Positions 8,126 through 18,041 of a stretch of 64,000 nt of DNA are shown here, one piece after another. Each line of letters starts with the position of its first letter. The first letter of the stretch is position 1. Below the pieces are notes generated by a model. That model was not told the DNA's origin. It worked only from the letters and a program-made list of their open reading frames with translations, and made no database searches. A program made the position numbers and the translations under genes. Source of the stretch: Nitrospirota bacterium (GTDB taxonomy: Bacteria; Nitrospirota; Thermodesulfovibrionia; Thermodesulfovibrionales; JdFR-88). Location: the NCBI GenBank assembly GCA_014874185.1, contig JACWAF010000019.1, forward strand, positions 62,001 through 126,000, in the 5' to 3' direction.

Positions 8126-8538
8126 TTTTATCTAGTCCCGCCACCCCTTATCTGTATGAGGGGCAAGCCACTCATACTCCCATCACCCTCCCCCGGCCCC
8201 TCCCGTCAAGGGAGGGGCCGGAGAAAAGGATCCAACCGTCAAACATTTCTCATTCCGGCCCAAGGGGCTTTAGCCCCGTTTTGTGTCCTTTGCAGGTTCA
8301 GGTTTGTAACCTGAACCTTGGATAATTCGCGGTCTGAAAACCAACTATTCGGGTTCAAGTTGCAAACTTGAACCCGCCGAATCCTTTAATTTGTCATTCC
8401 GGCCTGTCCGGAATCATTCTTTTGAATACTTCCTTAGTACTTCTACAAACCTTCGAGATTATATCAGACCTGCCCTGTTCAGCTCAAAAAAAACCCGGCC
8501 CCCCTCAGGGGGGCCGGGCGAAATAGATAAACGGTATT
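8126..8538. repeat. 413-base intergenic region packed with palindromic repeats
   Basis: No gene is seen here. Palindromes: 8193-8221 (12-bp stem CCGGCCCCTCCC, loop GTCAA); 8264-8277 (GGGGCT/AGCCCC); 8294-8318 (11-bp stem AGGTTCAGGTT, loop TGT); 8350-8376 (12-bp stem CGGGTTCAAGTT, loop GCA); 8396-8414 (ATTCCGG/CCGGAAT); then the acs terminator at 8494-8518. Several belong to families seen elsewhere in the window (52749-52829, 37948-38028). Confidence 0.75.
8494..8518 (-). terminator. Rho-independent terminator of acs
   Basis: An 11-bp G/C stem (CCCGGCCCCCC paired with GGGGGGCCGGG) with a 3-base loop, followed on the minus strand by eight T residues (A-run 8486-8493). It begins 20 bases after the acs stop. 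Confidence 0.9.
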
Positions 8539-10503
8539 TTACAGCCTGTTTGCGACGAGGCTGTCCACCACGGTGGGATCGGCAAGCGTGGAGACGTCTC
8601 CAAGCTCCTCTATCTGGCCGTGGGCGATCTTCCGGAGTATCCTTCTCATTATCTTTCCGCTTCGGGTCTTCGGGAGGCCCGGGGCGAACTGCAGCTTGTC
8701 GGGCGTTGCGATTGGACCGATGACAGCCCTTACGTGCCCTACCAGCTTCTTCTTAAGGTCGTCCGAGGGGGCGAAGCCGTCTTTCAGGGTGACGTAGACG
8801 TAGATGCCCTCGCCCTTGATGTCGTGCGGATAGCCCACGACGGCGGCCTCGGCCACGGCATTGTAGCTTACCAGGGCGCTTTCCACTTCTGCAGTCCCAA
8901 GCCTGTGCCCCGAGACGTTCATCACGTCATCGATGCGGCCCGTAAGCCAGTAATCGCCGTCCTCGTCCACCCTGGCCCCGTCGCCGGTGAAATACCTGCC
9001 TGGGAAGCGGCTGAAATAGACATCCGTCACGCGTTTGCCCTCGGCATCGCCATAGGTGCCCCGGATCATACCGGGCCAGGGCTTTTCTATGCAGAGATAA
9101 CCGTTCTCGTTCACTGCGGCCCGCTCGCCTTTCTCGTTCAGCACTATCGGCACCACGCCGAAGAACGGCCTGCTGGCCGAACCGGGCTTGGTGGTCATCG
9201 CGCCGGGAAGGGCCGCTATCAGATGGCCGCCCGTCTCGGTCTGCCACCAGGTGTCCGTTATCGGCAGCTTCTCCTTACCCACCCACTTGTGATACCACAT
9301 CCAGGCCTCCGGGTTTATGGGCTCGCCCACCGTGGCGATCACCTTCAGCGACGAAAGGTCGTGCTTCAAGACCCACTTCTCGCCTTCTTTCATTAATGCC
9401 CTGATGACCGTGGGGGCCGTATAAAAAATGTTTATCCTGTGCTTGTCCACGATCTCCCAGAACCTGCCCGGGTCAGGATAGGACGGGATGCCCTCGAACA
9501 TCACCGATGTGGCCCCCAGGGCAAGCGGCCCGTAAACAATATATGTGTGCCCCGTTATCCAGCCGATGTCCGCCGTGCAGAAATGGATATCTTCGTCATG
9601 GTAGTCGAAGACGTATTTTGTGGTGAGGAGCCCGTACAACAGATAACCCGCCGTGGTGTGCAGGACACCCTTCGGTTTTCCGGTGGAGCCGGAGGTATAA
9701 AGGATGAAGAGCGGGTCTTCGGCGTCCATCTCTTCAGGCTGACACCAGATTGGCAGGTCTTTGGCGTTCATCAGTTCGTGATACCAGAGGTCCCTCTCCG
9801 GGCTCATGTCCACACTGCCGGAACCCCTTTTTACGACTATGCACTTCTCTATCGAGGGGCATTCGTGAAGGGCCTGGTCCACATTGCCTTTCAGCGGCAC
9901 CTTCCTGCCGCCCCTTACGCCCTCGTCGGCGGTTATAACGATTTTGGCCCCGGCGTCGTTTATCCTGTCCCGGAGGGCCGAGGAGCTGAAACCCCCGAAT
10001 ACCACGTTATGGATGGCCCCTATCCTGGCGCAGGCCAGCATCGATATGGCCAGTTCGGGTATCATGGGCAGGTAAATGGAAACCCTGTCGCCCCGTTTTA
10101 CGCCCAGGTTTTTGAGCACGTTTGCGAACTTGTTCACCTCGTAAGAGAGCTGCTGGTATGTATAGGTCTTGTATTCGCCCCCGTCGGACTCCCATATGAG
10201 GGCCGCCTTGTTGCGGGTGGGAGTGGAGAGATGCCTGTCCAGGCAATTTACCGAGGCGTTCAGTTTTCCGCCCCGGAACCATTTCACGTTGAACTTGCGG
10301 AAATCCCAATCAAGGACCTTGTCCCATTTCCTGTTCCACAGGAGATGCCTCTCCGCCATCTCGCCCCAAAACCCGTCGGGGTCCGCAATGGACCTCCTGT
10401 ACATTTCATCGTACTGCTCCATGCTGTTTATCCATGCGTGCCTCTGGAATTCGGGGGACGGTGGGAACCGCCTGTCTCCGGCAGCCTTTTTCTCGTCTGA
10501 CAT
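8539..10503 (-). CDS. acs: Acetyl-CoA synthetase (AMP-forming)
   Basis: Makes acetyl-CoA from acetate, ATP and CoA through acetyl-AMP, allowing growth on or recapture of acetate. About 654 residues, standard length. Landmarks: the P-loop [10 protein letters not shown], the active-site [24 protein letters not shown], and the C-terminal [13 protein letters not shown] containing the regulatory/catalytic lysine acetylated in other Acs enzymes. A first ATG at 10509 sits only three bases from AGGAGG, whereas the ATG at 10503 is nine bases from it; I choose 10503. Monocistronic, with a strong terminator. No acetyltransferase or deacetylase gene lies nearby. Confidence 0.97.
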   Translation of the reverse strand: MSDEKKAAGDRRFPPSPEFQRHAWINSMEQYDEMYRRSIADPDGFWGEMAERHLLWNRKWDKVLDWDFRKFNVKWFRGGKLNASVNCLDRHLSTPTRNKAALIWESDGGEYKTYTYQQLSYEVNKFANVLKNLGVKRGDRVSIYLPMIPELAISMLACARIGAIHNVVFGGFSSSALRDRINDAGAKIVITADEGVRGGRKVPLKGNVDQALHECPSIEKCIVVKRGSGSVDMSPERDLWYHELMNAKDLPIWCQPEEMDAEDPLFILYTSGSTGKPKGVLHTTAGYLLYGLLTTKYVFDYHDEDIHFCTADIGWITGHTYIVYGPLALGATSVMFEGIPSYPDPGRFWEIVDKHRINIFYTAPTVIRALMKEGEKWVLKHDLSSLKVIATVGEPINPEAWMWYHKWVGKEKLPITDTWWQTETGGHLIAALPGAMTTKPGSASRPFFGVVPIVLNEKGERAAVNENGYLCIEKPWPGMIRGTYGDAEGKRVTDVYFSRFPGRYFTGDGARVDEDGDYWLTGRIDDVMNVSGHRLGTAEVESALVSYNAVAEAAVVGYPHDIKGEGIYVYVTLKDGFAPSDDLKKKLVGHVRAVIGPIATPDKLQFAPGLPKTRSGKIMRRILRKIAHGQIEELGDVSTLADPTVVDSLVANRL

Positions 10504-10509
10504 ATGCAT

Positions 10510-10829
10510 CAGCCTCCTCTAATGCGCCAAGAATTTATCAAGGTTTGATTCTTGATTATAATCTATTCAGGCCGACTCCCAAAATACTGCAAAACTTCTC
10601 TCTGCTCAGGCATTCAATAAACCGCCAGCGGCAGGGGCGCGTATCCAAAACATTCTCCGGGTTTTATTAGGATAAAATCAAGCCCGGGTTTGATTTGAGG
10701 GGGCATTTGGAGTATCATAAAAAATTGTTTTTAACTTATTATCCTGCCGAAGGTTTTTTCGGCACAAAGGCAGAAGTGCTAATCATTGACACCAGAACCT
10801 TCTCAGGCACCCGGGGTGCGGATGCATAA
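10510..10829. other. Divergent intergenic region between acs and efflux operon 1
   Basis: 320 bases without a gene, A/T-richer than its surroundings. It holds the acs ribosome site (AGGAGG on the minus strand, 10513-10518), a small hairpin at 10745-10764 (TGCCGAA/TTCGGCA) and a TTGACA at 10786-10791 without a matching -10. I see no clear operator. Confidence 0.5.
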
Positions 10830-12200
10830 ATGGCCCTCGTGAAAAACAAGACGCTTTTTTTCATCGCTTTAATCCTGGTCCTTCAGAGCTGCGCAACTTA
10901 TCATCCAAAGCCGCTGGACCAGGCCGCTGTCCGAAGGGCCCTCGCGCCTCCGGACCTGGAATCCATCCGCATCCGGGCCAGGGAGATCCGGCACCCAATG
11001 CTGAAACCCGTTGACATCGATTTCAAAAAGGGGCTCTCTGCGGATGACGTGGCCATAATGGCCGTGATTGCGAACCCGGGGCTTCGCGTCCTGCGGGACC
11101 AGAACGGTATCGCGGCAGCCCAGCTTTTACAGGCCGGCATACTTCCAAACCCAACTTTCACATACAGCCTTGACGTGCCGACGGGCGGAAACAGCCAGGG
11201 GGCTTTTAACGCTTACGGGCTGACCCTGGACTGGGACATCAAATCCCTCCTGACCCGTGGGGCAAGGGTGAGCAGCGCGCGTGCGCAGGCCGCATCGGTC
11301 CGCCTCGATATCGCCTGGAAGGAATGGCAGGTGGCCGAGCGGGCCAAAGAGCACGTATTCAGCTGCATTTTTCTTCAGAAGCAGCTTTCGGTTGCAAGAG
11401 GTGAGGAGAAAAGACTCCGGGTGAATCTGGATGAGATAAAGAAAGCGGTTGACCTTGGGGACATGACGGTGATCGACCTCGATGCCGCGGACGCCGCCCT
11501 GAGGAGAATACACTCCTCCGTCCTGGATATAAAAAAGCGGCTGGAAGAGGAGAGGCTTGCGCTGAACAGGACTGCCGGATTTCCGCCGGAGGCCGTTTTG
11601 CCGCTTCAAAAAGGAATAACGGCGCCGTCCATGAAGGCCCTCCCGACCGTCGAAGAGATCATGAACGGGATAGAAGCGAGGCGGCTAGACCTCCTTGCGT
11701 TCAGGATGGGATATCAAAGCCAGGAGGAACGCCTGAGGGCCGCCGTGCGCGCCCAGTTCCCAGCCATAAATATCGGGCTTACACACCTTCGCGACACGAG
11801 CGATGTGGTGACAACGGGTTTTGCCGTGGCTATAAGCCTGCCCTTCTTTGACCGCAACCAGGGCCGCATCGCGATAGAGCGGGCAAGCCGCAGACAGCTC
11901 TATGACGAATACATGGACCGTCTTTTCCAGACCAGGGCCGACGCGGCCGGCATCCTTGCCGGCATACGGTCCCTGGGGAAACAGGCCGATGCGGCAAAAA
12001 AGGCAGTGCGGTCTTTAAAAAAACTCGTTCAGGCCTCACATAACGGCCTGCTGGAAGGGAATATCGATGTCCTCAGCTACTACAACGAGCTGGACAGGCT
12101 GACAGCCAAACAACTGGAAGTCCTCAAGCTTCAGCAGGGCCTGGCGGATTTGAATATCGCCCTTGAGATAACAGCCGGCCGGTACCTGGGGCATTCATAA
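10830..12200 (+). CDS. TolC-family outer membrane efflux lipoprotein
   Basis: 456 residues. A signal peptide with lipobox (LVLQSC, Cys around residue 21) predicts lipidation and outer membrane anchoring, as in OprM/CusC. The rest is helical with the duplicated OEP pattern; NPGLRVLRDQNGIAAAQLLQAGILPNP and NIGLTHLRDTSDVVTTGFAVAISLPFFDRNQGR are typical channel segments. It forms the exit duct of the tripartite pump made with the next two genes, 20 bases and then a 4-base overlap away. The ATG at 10830 has a weak ribosome site; GTG 10839 is a possible alternative. The substrate is not evident. Confidence 0.88.
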   Translation: MALVKNKTLFFIALILVLQSCATYHPKPLDQAAVRRALAPPDLESIRIRAREIRHPMLKPVDIDFKKGLSADDVAIMAVIANPGLRVLRDQNGIAAAQLLQAGILPNPTFTYSLDVPTGGNSQGAFNAYGLTLDWDIKSLLTRGARVSSARAQAASVRLDIAWKEWQVAERAKEHVFSCIFLQKQLSVARGEEKRLRVNLDEIKKAVDLGDMTVIDLDAADAALRRIHSSVLDIKKRLEEERLALNRTAGFPPEAVLPLQKGITAPSMKALPTVEEIMNGIEARRLDLLAFRMGYQSQEERLRAAVRAQFPAINIGLTHLRDTSDVVTTGFAVAISLPFFDRNQGRIAIERASRRQLYDEYMDRLFQTRADAAGILAGIRSLGKQADAAKKAVRSLKKLVQASHNGLLEGNIDVLSYYNELDRLTAKQLEVLKLQQGLADLNIALEITAGRYLGHS

Positions 12201-12220
12201 AAAGAGGAGGTGGTCATAGA

Positions 12221-13312
12221 ATGAAACGGCCTGCGCGGAGTATTTTTATAATAGCGGTCATCGCCTGCATACTGGCCGGCTTCTACGGGCTTTACCGGAC
12301 GGAGCAGGCATCAGGAGAAAAAAAACCCGGCGCACCGGCGGAGACAGCCGGCCCGGCTGCAGGCGTTAAAGTTGTCCCCATAAAAGACGCTGCGATCACC
12401 GCCTCTATTACCGCATACGGGGAGGTGGTCCCCGCCCCCGGCGCGGTCCAGGTTGTTTCCGTGCCGTATGAGAGCCGGATCCGCCATGTCATGGTCAGCA
12501 CCGGGCAGAAGGTCTCCGCAAAAGACGTCCTCCTGGAACTGGATTCCAGCCCGGATACGTACCTTCAGCTTGAGCAGGCCCGGAACGCCTATAAAATGTC
12601 GAGGCAGAGCCTTACCCATGTGCGGCAGCTCTTCGACCTCAAGCTGGCCACCAACACCCAGCTCTTGCAGGCTGAACAGAAATTCAAACAGGACTCACTG
12701 CGCCTGGACAGCCTCAATCAAAGGGGCATCGGCGGGAAACGGATATTACGCGCGGACGTTACCGGGCTGGTCAGCAAAGTATATATCAGTGAGGGCGCAA
12801 TCGTTCCGGCGGGCAATCCGCTTGTGGAAATCGTGGCCCAGAACCGCCTGGAAGCGCGCCTTGGCGTGGAACCAGAAGACATCTCCCGCGTTTACGCGGG
12901 CCAGTCCGTCCTGCTCAGTTATGTGGACGTGCCCTCTTCAAATGAAGTCACGGGCATGATCAGAAAGATATCCCGCGCCGTGAACCCGGAGACCCGTCTC
13001 GTGGACGTTTTCGTTACATTGCCCGGTTCGGCTAGGTTTCTGCTTGGCGAGTACATAATGGGCAGGATAACCGCGGCCTCTTCACGCGGCATGGTCGTGC
13101 CGCGCAGCGCGGTGCTCCCCGAAAACGGACACTATGTCCTCTATACCGTGAAAAACGGGCACGCCGTAAAGCATGTCGTACAGGTGGGCATTAAAAACGC
13201 CAGCGAAGCGGGAATATCCGGCGCGGGCATCGTACCCGGGGAAGAAGCCGTTTACCTTGGCAATTACGAGCTTAAGGACGGGATGGCGGTAGCGGTGGAA
13301 AGCACCCGATGA
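12221..13312 (+). CDS. RND efflux periplasmic adaptor (membrane fusion protein)
   Basis: 363 residues. An N-terminal membrane anchor (IFIIAVIACILAGFYGL; VIAC could also serve as a lipobox) is followed by a split biotinyl-lipoyl domain (VVSVPYESRIRHVMVSTGQKV and later ILRADVTGLVSKVYISEGAIV), a helical hairpin, and beta-barrel and membrane-proximal domains. It couples the inner-membrane pump to the TolC-like duct. A strong ribosome site, GAGGAGG, precedes ATG 12221. The last four bases overlap the pump gene (ATGA), implying translational coupling. No His- or Met-rich metal-binding extension is visible. Confidence 0.9.
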   Translation: MKRPARSIFIIAVIACILAGFYGLYRTEQASGEKKPGAPAETAGPAAGVKVVPIKDAAITASITAYGEVVPAPGAVQVVSVPYESRIRHVMVSTGQKVSAKDVLLELDSSPDTYLQLEQARNAYKMSRQSLTHVRQLFDLKLATNTQLLQAEQKFKQDSLRLDSLNQRGIGGKRILRADVTGLVSKVYISEGAIVPAGNPLVEIVAQNRLEARLGVEPEDISRVYAGQSVLLSYVDVPSSNEVTGMIRKISRAVNPETRLVDVFVTLPGSARFLLGEYIMGRITAASSRGMVVPRSAVLPENGHYVLYTVKNGHAVKHVVQVGIKNASEAGISGAGIVPGEEAVYLGNYELKDGMAVAVESTR

Positions 13313-16300
13313 CCTTTTCCGGATGGGTGCAGTCGCACCGCCGCTCGATCCTCTTCCTGCTGGCGGTACTGATACTGGGCGGCATCGCGAGCAGTTTCAA
13401 GCTTCCCGTGGCCCTCTTCCCCAATGTGGATTTCCCGCGTGTTGTAGTGCTGCTGGACTCGGGCGACCGCCCGGCGGAGCGCATGGCCATCGAGGTTACC
13501 TGGCCCGTTGAGGAGGCCGTAAGGTCAGTCCCGGGGGTTGTCAACGTCCGCTCCACGACCAGCCGCGGAAGCGCCGAGGTCTCCATCGATTTCGGGTGGG
13601 GGCAGGACATGGTGGCGGCGATGCTGCAGGTTGAATCGGCCATAAACCAGACGATCCCGTCCTTGCCCAAGGGCACGGTTTTCAGGGTCAAACGCATGGA
13701 CCCCACGGTCTTCCCCGTACTGGCTTACAGCCTGACCTCGGACACCCATTCCCTGATCGAACTCCGCGATCTTGCCCGGTACCAGCTCCGGCCCCTGCTT
13801 TCCACCGTGAAGGGGGTGGCTAGGGTGAGCGTCCTTGGGGGCAACGTGGAGGAATACCGCGTGACCGTGAACCCGGCAAAGCTTGCCTCATACGGCCTTT
13901 CCCTCTCCGATGTGGCGAAGGCCCTCTCGGCAACAAACGTCATTACCGCCGTTGGGCGGCTTGAGGACAATTACAAGCTCTACCTGGTCATGTCCGACAC
14001 GAGGCTCAAGGGGCTTCCCGAGATACAGAAGACGGTCCTGCGCTCCGGCAGGAACGGGCTGGTGCTTCTGGAGGACGTGGCGGTGGTGAGCAGCCAGAAA
14101 GCACCCCAGTGGACGCGGGTGACGGCTGACGGCCATGACGCCGTAATACTTCAGGTCTTTCAGCAGCCGGGCGGAAACACGGTCCGGATAGCGCGCGAAC
14201 TGAAGGCGAAACTGGCCGGGTTCCAAAGCCAGATACCCCCCGGGGTTAAAATCGCCAACTGGTACGACCAGAGCCAGCTCATACTCTCCTCGGCGGGCAG
14301 CGTCCGGGACGCCGTCCTCATAGGCATAGTGCTCGCCGCGCTGATCCTGCTCATCTTCCTCAGGAACCTGAAGATAACACTGATAGCCGTCATCTCGGTG
14401 CCAGGCGTGCTGGCCGCAACCGTCCTGCTCCTTAACGTGCTGCACCAGAGCTTCAATATAATGACCCTGGGCGGCATGGCGGCCGCCGTAGGGCTTATTA
14501 TCGACGACACGATTGTAATGCTGGAGCATATCATGAGGCGGCTCCGCGGAAACCCGGGCGACCACTACCGCAAAGTGATGCATGCCGCAAACGAGTTCAC
14601 CAAGCCCCTTGCGGGCTCATCCGCCTCCACCATCATCATCTTCGCGCCCCTTGCATTCCTCTCGGGGGTTACGGGGGCGTTCTTCAGGGCCCTGTCGCTG
14701 ACCATGGCCTCAAGCCTCCTGATCTCTTATTTCGTGGCCTGGCTGGCCGTCCCCCTGCTGGCCGACCATCTGCTGGGGCAGAAGGACGCCGACCAGAAGG
14801 AAGGCGGCCTGGTCACGGAAAAGGCCCATAAGACATACGAGAGATTGATGCACCGCTTCCTTGCGCGGCCCTGGCTTATATTGCTGCCCCTTGTCCCCCT
14901 GATACTGGCGGGGTGGCTGAGCTATAAACATCTGGGCTCAGGGTTCATGCCGGTGATGGACGAAGGTGGGTTCATCCTGGATTACTGGTCTCCGCCGGGC
15001 ACCTCACTTACCGAAACGGACCGCCTCCTGCGCAAGGTGGAGGGCATTTTACGCAGGACGCCGGAGGTGGACACATATTCAAGGCGCACCGGCCTTCAAC
15101 TGGGGGGCGGCGTTACGGAGGCCAACGAAGGCGATTTCTTCGTGCGGCTGAAGCCTTTTCCGAGGAGGCCCATATCTGCCGTAATGGATGACGTGCGCAG
15201 ACAGGTGGAGGGTTCCGTCCCCGGATTGCACATCGAGATGGCCCAATTGATGGAAGACCTTATAGGGGACCTCACCGCGGTCCCGCAGCCCATAGAGATA
15301 AAAATCTTCTCCGACAACGGCAAACTGCTCAGTGTGCTGGCCCCCATGGTGGCCGGTGCGATCAGCAATGTGCCGGGCGTGGTGGACGTGAATGACGGGA
15401 TCGTCCTGGCTGGCGACGCCCTCGACATAAAGGTGAACAGGGTAAAGGCCGCCATGGAAGGCGTGGACCCTGAATCCGTAACAAAGACACTGGACAGCCT
15501 TTTGAGCGGCCGTGTCACAACAAAGATTCAGAAGGGGCCAAAGATGATCGGGGTCAGGGTGTGGGTCCCGAAGGACATAAGGGCGACCGAAGGGGACATC
15601 AGCCGTCTTCAACTGAGGGCCCCCGATGGCCATCTGTTCCCGCTTGGCCGCATAGCCGTTGTAAACGCGGTCATTGGGCAGCCGCAGATAACTCGCGACG
15701 ACCTGAAGAGGATGGTTGCCGTTACCGGGCGCATAAGCGGCCGGGACATGGGTTCGGTGGTCCGCGACGTGAAGGGCGTCCTTGCGCGTCCCGGCCTGCT
15801 CCCCAAAGGCGTCTATTACACCCTGGGAGGGCTTTACAAGCAGCAGCAGATCGCCTTTGCCGGACTGATGGCGGTATTTGCGGCCGCCGTGGCGCTCGTC
15901 TTTCTGCTCTTATTGTTCCTTTATGAAAAATTCCGGGTTGCCGGGGTCATCCTGCTGACCACCCTGATGTCGCTGTCCGCGGTCTTCATCGGGCTTTGGC
16001 TCACCGGGACGGAGATGAACATATCATCGATGATGGGGATGACCATGATCGTGGGCATCGCCACGGAGGTGGCGATCTTTTATGTCTCGGAATATTATGA
16101 ACTGCCCTCGGAGCTGGACAGGAAAGAGGCCCTGATAATCGCCGGCAAGAACCGCATGCGCCCGATCGCCATGACCACCATAGCGGCCATCCTGGCGCTT
16201 CTTCCGCTTGCGCTCGGGATTGGACAGGGGGCGGCCATGCAGCGGCCGCTGGCCATCGCCATCATCTCTGGACTGGCCATTCAGCTCCCCCTTGTATTGG

Positions 16301-16347
16301 TCGTCCTGCCGGTCATATTCCATACCCTGAACATAAAAAAGGAGTGA
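13309..16347 (+). CDS. RND-family efflux pump, inner membrane transporter
   Basis: 1012 residues with the RND plan: TM1, a large periplasmic loop, TM2-6, a second loop, TM7-12. PVALFPNVDFPRVVV follows TM1, and TM4 holds the proton-relay pair in GLIIDDTIVMLEHI. It uses the proton gradient to expel substrate through the adaptor and TolC duct. The subfamily is uncertain: it reads closer to the Czc/Cus-to-HAE1 border (APLAFLSGVTGAFF) than to classical AcrB, and I see no clear Met triad for copper or silver. The stop lies within a hairpin shared with the convergent kinase gene. Confidence 0.9.
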   Translation: MTFSGWVQSHRRSILFLLAVLILGGIASSFKLPVALFPNVDFPRVVVLLDSGDRPAERMAIEVTWPVEEAVRSVPGVVNVRSTTSRGSAEVSIDFGWGQDMVAAMLQVESAINQTIPSLPKGTVFRVKRMDPTVFPVLAYSLTSDTHSLIELRDLARYQLRPLLSTVKGVARVSVLGGNVEEYRVTVNPAKLASYGLSLSDVAKALSATNVITAVGRLEDNYKLYLVMSDTRLKGLPEIQKTVLRSGRNGLVLLEDVAVVSSQKAPQWTRVTADGHDAVILQVFQQPGGNTVRIARELKAKLAGFQSQIPPGVKIANWYDQSQLILSSAGSVRDAVLIGIVLAALILLIFLRNLKITLIAVISVPGVLAATVLLLNVLHQSFNIMTLGGMAAAVGLIIDDTIVMLEHIMRRLRGNPGDHYRKVMHAANEFTKPLAGSSASTIIIFAPLAFLSGVTGAFFRALSLTMASSLLISYFVAWLAVPLLADHLLGQKDADQKEGGLVTEKAHKTYERLMHRFLARPWLILLPLVPLILAGWLSYKHLGSGFMPVMDEGGFILDYWSPPGTSLTETDRLLRKVEGILRRTPEVDTYSRRTGLQLGGGVTEANEGDFFVRLKPFPRRPISAVMDDVRRQVEGSVPGLHIEMAQLMEDLIGDLTAVPQPIEIKIFSDNGKLLSVLAPMVAGAISNVPGVVDVNDGIVLAGDALDIKVNRVKAAMEGVDPESVTKTLDSLLSGRVTTKIQKGPKMIGVRVWVPKDIRATEGDISRLQLRAPDGHLFPLGRIAVVNAVIGQPQITRDDLKRMVAVTGRISGRDMGSVVRDVKGVLARPGLLPKGVYYTLGGLYKQQQIAFAGLMAVFAAAVALVFLLLLFLYEKFRVAGVILLTTLMSLSAVFIGLWLTGTEMNISSMMGMTMIVGIATEVAIFYVSEYYELPSELDRKEALIIAGKNRMRPIAMTTIAAILALLPLALGIGQGAAMQRPLAIAIISGLAIQLPLVLVVLPVIFHTLNIKKE

Positions 16348-16381
16348 AACTCCCGCGGCTTGCCACGGGGAGTTTCACTCC
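16341..16381. terminator. Hairpin covering the stop codons of two convergent genes
   Basis: A 14-bp perfect stem, GGAGTGAAACTCCC (16341-16354) with GGGAGTTTCACTCC (16368-16381). The RND stop (16345-16347) lies in the left arm and the kinase stop (16375-16377 on the minus strand) in the right arm. There is no long T-run on either side, so it may act as a bidirectional block or as an mRNA 3' stabiliser. Confidence 0.65.
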
Positions 16382-18030
16382 CTGCAACCGGGAAAGAAAA
16401 GGTTTACAGCGGTCCCCTGGCCCGCCTGACTAAAGATCTCTACATCGCCGTTCATCTTTGCCATCATTTTTTTTACCATTACAAGCCCGAGGCCTGTACC
16501 CTTGGCCTTTGTCGTATAGAATGGCTTGAACAGATTTTTTCTGTTCTCTTCCGGTATGCCCCGGCCATTGTCTTCCACTTTTATCAGGATTGTGTCCTTG
16601 ATCCGATAAAGGAAGAGCTTTATGGCCGGCTCTTGTCTTTCTTCAAACGCATCGGCCGCGTTAATCATCAGATTCAGCAGCACTTGCTGAAGCGCCCTTG
16701 GGTCGGCTAAAGCCGTTATGCTTTCATCCGTCAGGGAGGCCTCAAGTTTTATTCCCTTTGCTCTGAAGTCATCTTCCACAAGGGTTAAAAACCTTCTCAA
16801 AAATGCGTTCATCTCAATTTTTTCAGGCTCAAGGTTCTCGTACATATTAAAATTTTTTAAGGATTTGAGCAGGAACTCCATTTTGCCTATTTCAGCAATC
16901 GCATGATCCAGGTAATTCATGGCTTCCACGGCGGAGAAATTGTTGAAATTTTTCCTGAGTACCGTCAGGATCGTTTTCAAGGTGTTTATCGGATTTCCCA
17001 TCTCGTGCCTTACTCCGCTGAAAATATAACCTATATTGTCCATCAGACTGGCCGCCTGGGCAATCGACTCCAGGCGTTTTCTCTCCGTAATGTCCAGAAG
17101 CATGCTTACGGAGCCGATGAACTGTCCGTCCCTGTCCAGACGTGAATTTATCGAAATTATTGCAAACACGGTCGAACCGTCTTTTGTTCGAAGCCTCAGA
17201 TCAAACTGCTCCGCGGTTCCCGTCCGCCGCTCCAGTCTCGGACGAAATTCCGAAATGGAGGGTTCGTCCATGAATTCATATACGGAACACCCCAGGAGTT
17301 CCTCTTCCTTATAACCCAGTATCGCCGCGAGACTCCGGTTTACAAAAGTGATCCGGGCCTCCGCGTCCAGGAACCAGATGCCTTCCTGAGCGGTTTCCAG
17401 CACCTTCCTGTAGCGCTCTTCGCTTTCAGCCAGCTCCGCGGTCCTCTCCCTGACTTTGTATTCGAGCTGCTCATTCAGCACTTTCAATTCCTGCTGGGCA
17501 ATCCTCAGCTGCCGGTTTTTCATCACGGCCGTTTCGTAAGTGGACAGGAGGAGATCGAGGATGTGCTCCCGTCTGGAGTTAATAAAATACCTCTGCTCTC
17601 TGAAGAGTATCTCGACCCCGGTTTTGGTTTGTTCTTCTTTTCCGGTACCGGCAGCGGAGGGCACCCTGTGAATACGGTCAAGGAGGTATTTCTCGTTATA
17701 TGGCTTCGTTATGAAATTGTCCGCTCCGCATTCAAGTCCCTTGAGGATGTCCTCGGTGTCCGATAAGGCCGTGAGAAGAATTACCGGAATGTCCCTAAGG
17801 TCATCTTCAGCTTTTATCCTTTTGCACAGGGTGAAGCCATCCATCTCAGGCATCATAATATCGCTGATCACAAGATCTGGTTTATGCCCCCTCATGGACT
17901 CAAACGCCTCTTTCCCGTTTTTCGCCACCGATACGGCATAGCTGCGCCGCTCCAGCATATATTTAAGGTCTTCAGCCTGGGTGGGACTGTCCTCTACGAT
18001 CAGGATCTCCATGGCATTAAGACGGGCCAT
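16375..18030 (-). CDS. Receiver-PAS-histidine kinase, last gene of the chemosensory operon
   Basis: 551 residues. Residues about 8-125 form a receiver (EILIVEDSPTQ, phosphoacceptor in DLVISDIMMPEMDG, later NFITKPYN). A coiled coil follows, then a PAS domain (about 205-330), a kinase dimerisation segment with H-box VRHEMGNPINTL, and an ATPase domain (NLMINAADAF, DNGRGIPEENR, GTGLGLVMVKK). There are no membrane helices. A receiver at the front of a kinase suggests it is phosphorylated by the CheA of this operon and passes the signal to a further partner not present here. Position-wise it replaces the diguanylate cyclase WspR of classical Wsp operons. The start may be ATG 18030 or the ATG six codons later. 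Confidence 0.88.
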   Translation of the reverse strand: MARLNAMEILIVEDSPTQAEDLKYMLERRSYAVSVAKNGKEAFESMRGHKPDLVISDIMMPEMDGFTLCKRIKAEDDLRDIPVILLTALSDTEDILKGLECGADNFITKPYNEKYLLDRIHRVPSAAGTGKEEQTKTGVEILFREQRYFINSRREHILDLLLSTYETAVMKNRQLRIAQQELKVLNEQLEYKVRERTAELAESEERYRKVLETAQEGIWFLDAEARITFVNRSLAAILGYKEEELLGCSVYEFMDEPSISEFRPRLERRTGTAEQFDLRLRTKDGSTVFAIISINSRLDRDGQFIGSVSMLLDITERKRLESIAQAASLMDNIGYIFSGVRHEMGNPINTLKTILTVLRKNFNNFSAVEAMNYLDHAIAEIGKMEFLLKSLKNFNMYENLEPEKIEMNAFLRRFLTLVEDDFRAKGIKLEASLTDESITALADPRALQQVLLNLMINAADAFEERQEPAIKLFLYRIKDTILIKVEDNGRGIPEENRKNLFKPFYTTKAKGTGLGLVMVKKMMAKMNGDVEIFSQAGQGTAVNLFFPGCRE

Positions 18031-18041
18031 CCCCTATTTTC

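Noticed and set aside
9439-10500. 353-codon open frame opposite acs
   Set aside because: Antisense to a strongly supported acetyl-CoA synthetase; no motif and no ribosome site.
10786-10791. TTGACA as -35 of efflux operon 1
   Set aside because: No acceptable -10 hexamer at 16-18 bases downstream.
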